Shown: positions 59,161 through 64,000 of the stretch, piece after piece
How the letters are laid out: the number at the start of each line of letters is the position of its first letter
How positions within the stretch are numbered: position 1 is the stretch's first letter
Source of the DNA: Sipunculus nudus
Lineage: Eukaryota; Annelida; Sipuncula; Golfingiida; Sipunculidae
Direction of reading: 5' to 3'
Assembly: GCA_026874595.1 (NCBI GenBank)
Contig: CM049320.1
Coordinates: forward strand, 36,862,214 to 36,926,213
DNA: 64,000 nucleotides
The notes under the pieces: generated by a model
Databases searched by the model: none
What the model was told of the DNA's origin: nothing
Seen by the model: only the letters and a program-made list of their open reading frames with translations
Made by a program: the position numbers and the translations under genes

Positions 59161-59860
59161 AAATTTTTAAATCTTCTCCTCTGAAAATGTTCGGCCAAAT
59201 TGTCCAATATTTTAGGTAAATGATTCCTGGAACAATCTGTCTCAAGTTTATTCGAATGATTTAATGATTTTAGGCCGAGTTACAGGAAGTTGAACTTAGG
59301 CATCTGTCCAAAAAAGCATACTAAGAATACAATTTCAGAAACGGCTGGAGCTATCATCACAAAATTTTATGCCAACGTTGGTCACATGAGTCATATCTGA
59401 AATTGAGGTGTTGGTGGCGCCACCTGTATCAGCTTTTTTTGTACGGGGGTCATCAGTGCCCGTATTATACTGACGGCTACAAAAAACTTCTTCTCTGAAA
59501 CCATATGGACAAATTGTTTATTATTGCATAGAAATGATCCTAGGGTAGTGCTTTCTAAAGTTTGTTCAGATGGTCTCAGTTCAGTGACTATTGGCCAAGT
59601 TATGGGAAGCTGTATTTAGCCCATTTTAGCTCAGTGGCTACAAAGATCTTCTTCTCAAAACCAATTGGCCACATTCTTAAAATTCACACATTAATTATCC
59701 TTAGATAATGATAATTCAAGTTTGTTCAAATGGTTTTGGTTCAGTGATTTTTGGATGAGTTACAGAAAACAGAACTTACACATTTTGCTGTATTTTTCTA
59801 TAACAGTTATAAACCTTTAAAACGTTTTCAACTGATGCCACTGAGGCCAATTTGTTTAAT
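59160..59860. repeat. Diverged ~160-bp tandem repeat
   Basis: Blocks of the form CTTCTTCTC.GAAACCAT..GGCCA(A)ATTGTT...CAAGTTTGTTCAAATGGT...GAGTTACAG recur near 59165, 59487, 59647 and 59822, about 160-175 bp apart (one unit between the first two is poorly conserved). Confidence 0.6.
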
Positions 59861-60039
59861 ATTTTACAAGAATAATCACCACAATAATTCTTATAATAAT
59901 TGTCTTTTATGGTTCCACATGAATGATTTTTGGCAGAAGTATTGAGATTGAATTGAGTCATTTTACCATATATTAGCTGTGTGAAGCAGTTACATCTAGC
60001 CTGGCACGATTTATCAGAATCTTTTACATCATGCCACTA

Positions 60040-60400
60040 GACATTTAGATTTGAGGTTAAATAGCTTTGCAGACTGCCAACTATTTCAGATTTAGCACAG
60101 GCTAAAGGTCAGCCTGGATCTATTGATAGCTTTGGTCTAGAGTTCATTAAGTGCAGTAGCTGCATTCTATTCATAGCTTTGCAAGACTGCCCACTGCATC
60201 AGATTTGGACCGAAAGGTCAGTCTGGATCTATTTATAGATTTGGCAGACTGCCAACTGTGTCAGATTATACAACAGGTCAAGAGTTCATTCAGTGCAGCC
60301 AGGTACAGGTCATAGGTTTTACTCAGTCTAGCCAGGTGTAGGTCAAGAGTTCACTCAGTGCAGTAGCTTGAGCCAGCAATTTGTCACAGGTCACTCGGCT
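60040..60400. repeat. Diverged ~115-bp tandem repeat
   Basis: GCAGACTGCC(A/C)ACT...TCAGATT...AGGTCAG.CTGGATCTATT.ATAG recurs near 60067, 60183 and 60248, then shorter CCAGGT(A/G)(C/T)AGGTCA.AG units follow. Confidence 0.6.
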
Positions 60401-60419
60401 CAATTTTGACCTGTCTATG

Positions 60420-60745
60420 CGTCATTGGTGGCCTTCTTGTTAACAAGACAGGTCTCAACACCTACAATGACTTTTGCGCAGTGTATGTGCCTGCTTATTT
60501 CTACGGAAGAATGTGATATATCAGCCTGAATTGTTCATATTTATACATATCGGATAGCTTTTTCGTGTACAAGACCGGTAGCGCCACCTACAATAGTTGC
60601 ACAGTGTATGTCCCTGCTTATTTCTCAGGAGGGAATTGACATGTCAGTCTGAAATTGGTCATATGTATATATCTCTGATAGCTTCGTCGTATACAAGACA
60701 GGCAGTGCTATCTACAATCATTTTTGTGTTGTGTGCACATATTCT
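60420..60745. repeat. Three-unit 127-bp tandem repeat
   Basis: Anchors (G)TTAACAAGACAGG, GTGTACAAGACCGG and GTATACAAGACAGG lie at about 60437, 60564 and 60690. Each is followed by a C(A)CCTACAAT and GTGTATGT(G/C)CCTGCTTATTTCT block. Confidence 0.75.
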
Positions 60746-61148
60746 AGAATTTCAGCAGTGATGTTTGTGTAATTGTTTCTTGTTCAAAATGTTTAGTACT
60801 TGCATTGTTCATATACATGTTACACATGTACTTGAAAAGGAATGGTACAGCATTATACCTGGTATATATCCGATTGCACAGGTTCGCATTAGACCGGTAG
60901 GACTTGTTTTGGCTTATTAGGTGACGGAGAAATGCAAGAGGTAAAGGTATCAAGATAGCTCATGAAATTTAATTTAACAGACCATGATGTGCCCCAGTGT
61001 AAAGATTTACCAGTGTCTCGGTGGTTTCTAAAATGAAATAATTTATAAGAAACAGCAATTTACATTCTTGGTTTGATTAAAAGCTTTAATTAATTCTCGG
61101 TGTCACAATACATGTTAACAAAAAGTTCAATGGAAAACTAGCTTCCCT

Positions 61149-61203
<55 letters not shown>

Positions 61204-64000
61204 CGCGATAAACTTAATTTATTAAATGTTAAATGTAATAATTAGTACTTGGAATATCACGTTCGTAATATTATTAGCTGTAGGAAGAACGCTGGTTAAC
61301 GCCAACCACAGAATACACTGATCGGCAGCCATTTGAAATTGAGTGTTGTTTCATCGAGAAATACAAAGCTTAACAAGATATGGAACACAAAAAGTATAAT
61401 CTGTATGGTTATCTGTTGATACTCTCTATTGATGTAAAGAATAACAACCAAAATGACCCACAAATACAAGGTACATGTATACCTAGATGAATGGATTAAC
61501 ATGCTCCTATCAGCATTTCATATAAATACAACAATGCTGTAGAAGAATGAACTAAGCTGACCATATCAGCACAGGATTATTGTATTGTGTGAATGCTAAG
61601 CTAAAACAATGCAATTGATTACATTTTCTCCTTTTCTGCGCTATGGATTTGAGATAAAAATTCAAGATCATATCAGGTGAACACGAGCTGACACAGATAT
61701 ATCAACTGGTACTTTGTATGAGCAAGTTCAAAAGTAAAGAGCTAGCAGCATGTTCACCCTGTATTTTAACTCATCAATAAAAGCAGTTATTATCATCACC
61801 ATAAACTAGTGTAATCTTTCAGTACAATGAAAATTGTAATGTGGTCCTGCTATTAAGTGATCTGCATCTTATTTGCATCAATTTTAAAAAGATATATTGC
61901 CATCAATAAAGACAGCTTTATCACAATCCCCTATAATATGAAGATAACTCAAGATACTAAACCCTTCTGAGGATGACACATACCCTTTTCTATTAAAGGA
62001 AGCCTCTTGTTCGTTAACTTAAATTTATTAAGGGCGGAGTTTGCGTCTTGCGGCTCTCCGTCATACCTCCCCTGCTTAATGTTTGTTTATGAATAGGATA
62101 ACGTTCATTTTATATTAAGTCAGTATCTTTCGTAATTGAATGTTATCGTTGGGTTATAGAGGCCGGAGAAAACAAAGTTTATTATCGAACATCATACAAC
62201 ATGGATGATAACGGGGGTCACACATATTATCTGTGGCATGAATTATGTTTTTCTAGAAATTCCATACCAAAAAGTAAGTATTCAAGACAGTACCCCTATT
62301 GTTTGAACCGATGTCATGGGTCATTGTAATACCCACGGAGCTATGGAGAGAAATAAGGTAGCGCCCTCTTGGCTGCAGGTATTGTGCAAGGTAGCATGAA
62401 AGACCTAAATTAAATACCTTATATATTTTAAATTATTTTTAATATATAATTTAATTACAATACGTATCACAATCACGTCCAAATTAGACATTAACAGTCA
62501 TTATCATTATCAGTTAATTTTTATTCAGTAGCAAATCAAAGATATGATGTGCATATGAACGTTTCTGCATCCAGGAGAAGTCATTTTCGTTGTACTGCCT
62601 ACTGATCAGAATCATTAAATATATATAAATATATATATTATATATACTTGCTTTTCTTTTTCTGTTCACCTTGTTTAAGTAAAATAAAAAATCAGAGGAA
62701 AAGGCTTTATATCAAAATTTAGTTTTGGAGTTGTTATAAAACAAATCATACGACGTTTTAGAGATTTAATATACTGCCTCCTGTTCTTAAATTATGATGA
62801 AATATTCTGAGCACAATCAATAGAAAACGTTCAGAAAACAAATGAAATATCATACATATGGCCTTTTTTAATTTTAATGGTGCATGCTAGTCATACTGAT
62901 GTTACTAAGGATTAAATGAACAAATATCAAGTTTGGACAAATCGCTTCAGCCTTGACCAGTATATAATTAAGTGGGTTAGCGTCAGTAAAACAACAAAAG
63001 TTGTCGACAAGAGGTCAAGCATTAGGCAATGATTATCATTTAATGAGAACATTGCCTATGTAAACATCAATTTCGGAAAAGCAAATCTGGAGCTATTGTC
63101 AGGCGATACTCTCCCGACATGAAAATGAATGGTGGTGTATTGAACATTACGGTGCAACTGAAATGCGAAATGAAGTAGGACTGTATCCTTTACCAAAGGA
63201 AGTACATTGTATTTACAGGAAAATGTAAATAAAAACGATGTGATCTGATAGAATCAGGGAAGTAGTTGAGTCAAAGCCATCTAGTCCTAAGGTGCAGGTG
63301 TGAGGCCACTCCATTCTGAGATCTTGAAATTAGTGTTCTAGTGCCTCTTTTTCCAGTCTGAGTCATTTGAAATCCGAGTCCAAGTCTCAGTCCAATACAT
63401 GTCTTCTGATCAAAAGAAATTAATATTGGAAATTTGAGATTATCAGGCCATGTTTGCAGATGCTAAATACAGGAATGTTTAATTAAATTTAGTTACAGAT
63501 GCGTAGCTAAGGCTGTGTATATATATATTTTTTTGTTGATATTCTGCTAGAAACTTTTCCAGAGTAAGGAAAATCTTCTTTATAACGTTGTTACACGTTT
63601 AGAAATGAAATGTATAAATCATGTTTTAATTTTTATTCACTTATAAAGGATCTTGTACTTATCGACACTGAAAGCAACTTTTTATTGTAAGATTTGATTC
63701 TAGGGTAACTGTCAAAATTTGTTTGATGTACCTGCTTCCCTCCACTTTTGATTGCCCCATGAAGGCATTAAAGTTAGTGATACACTACCTACGTCCTCAG
63801 GACAGAAGTATGGTTTTAAGATTAAAGAGAAAAATAAATGCACTTTCTCCAGAAAAGCGGTTTTTATTGTTCTGAATTGCAAGAAGATATCACATTTATG
63901 TAATGAGTAAACACCATGTATACCCTACGTAACATGTCTCTATGTATATTAATTCCAATTAATGTCATTTAAGGTTAGAAGATTTGTTATCTATTCCAGT
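60746..64000. other. No gene recognised; contains (TA)n
   Basis: AT-rich intergenic DNA to the end of the window. (TA)n at 61151-61200. A short GC-richer patch near 62030-62080 has no coding signature. Confidence 0.5.
61151..61200. repeat. (TA)n microsatellite
   Basis: Run of about 50 bp. Confidence 0.95.

Overview
The window looks like nuclear DNA from an invertebrate animal, most likely a marine mollusc and probably a bivalve. It is AT-rich, has small exons with GT-AG introns, many (TA)n microsatellites, mollusc-type multigene families (C-type lectin, CARD-caspase, RecQ-like helicase) and a dense, layered mobile-element load. The species assignment is inference. No prokaryotic gene organisation is present.

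Layout. 0.6-1.0 kb: a 3-unit, 144-bp tandem repeat. 1.6-2.0 kb: two tRNA-like heads on the minus strand. 4.8-7.9 kb: a plus-strand membrane protein gene with two C-type lectin-like domains, carrying stops and frameshifts. 11.5-13.9 kb: a minus-strand RecQ-like helicase pseudogene. 14.7-15.5 kb: a solo LTR of the same family as the large element at 29 kb. 15.65-16.96 kb: a minus-strand Jockey/CR1-type LINE remnant. 16.97-17.36 kb: a complete 400-bp miniature LTR element. 18.9-21.95 kb: an L1/Tx1-type LINE. 24.2-25.2 kb: a second miniature LTR element with a 560-bp MITE nested in it. 26.2-27.4 kb: a diverged ~146-bp tandem array. 28.9 kb: a hammerhead ribozyme candidate. 29.1-35.0 kb: a decayed Ty3/gypsy element of the Gmr1 type, with a SCAN-like capsid region and integrase upstream of reverse transcriptase. 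35.2-36.55 kb: a Helentron fragment (PIF1-type helicase fused to an AP-type endonuclease). 38.6-39.0 kb: the third miniature LTR element. 39.0-39.8 and 42.2-42.7 kb: two clusters of a palindromic CTGCAG word. 45.6-46.7 kb: a pogo/Tigger-like deletion derivative. 47.6 kb: a hAT-like MITE. 49.37-57.74 kb: an apparently intact nine-exon CARD-caspase gene. 59-60.75 kb: three diverged tandem repeat families.

Most of the window is mobile or repetitive. The caspase gene is the only one whose exons join into a continuous reading frame (1215 nt, 404 codons plus stop). Caspases of this type act in apoptosis or innate immunity, and C-type lectins often act in pathogen recognition; nothing in the sequence shows that the two genes work together.

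The most unusual system is the miniature LTR family (three copies: plus, plus, minus). Each ~150-bp LTR contains a conserved hairpin, a tRNA-type A box, a B box ~43 nt downstream and a TTTT Pol III terminator. The best copy has an 18-nt primer-binding site for tRNA-Pro just after the 5' LTR, and two copies have target-site duplications. It resembles an animal counterpart of the plant Cassandra TRIMs, which carry 5S RNA in their LTRs, but built on a tRNA-like Pol III unit.
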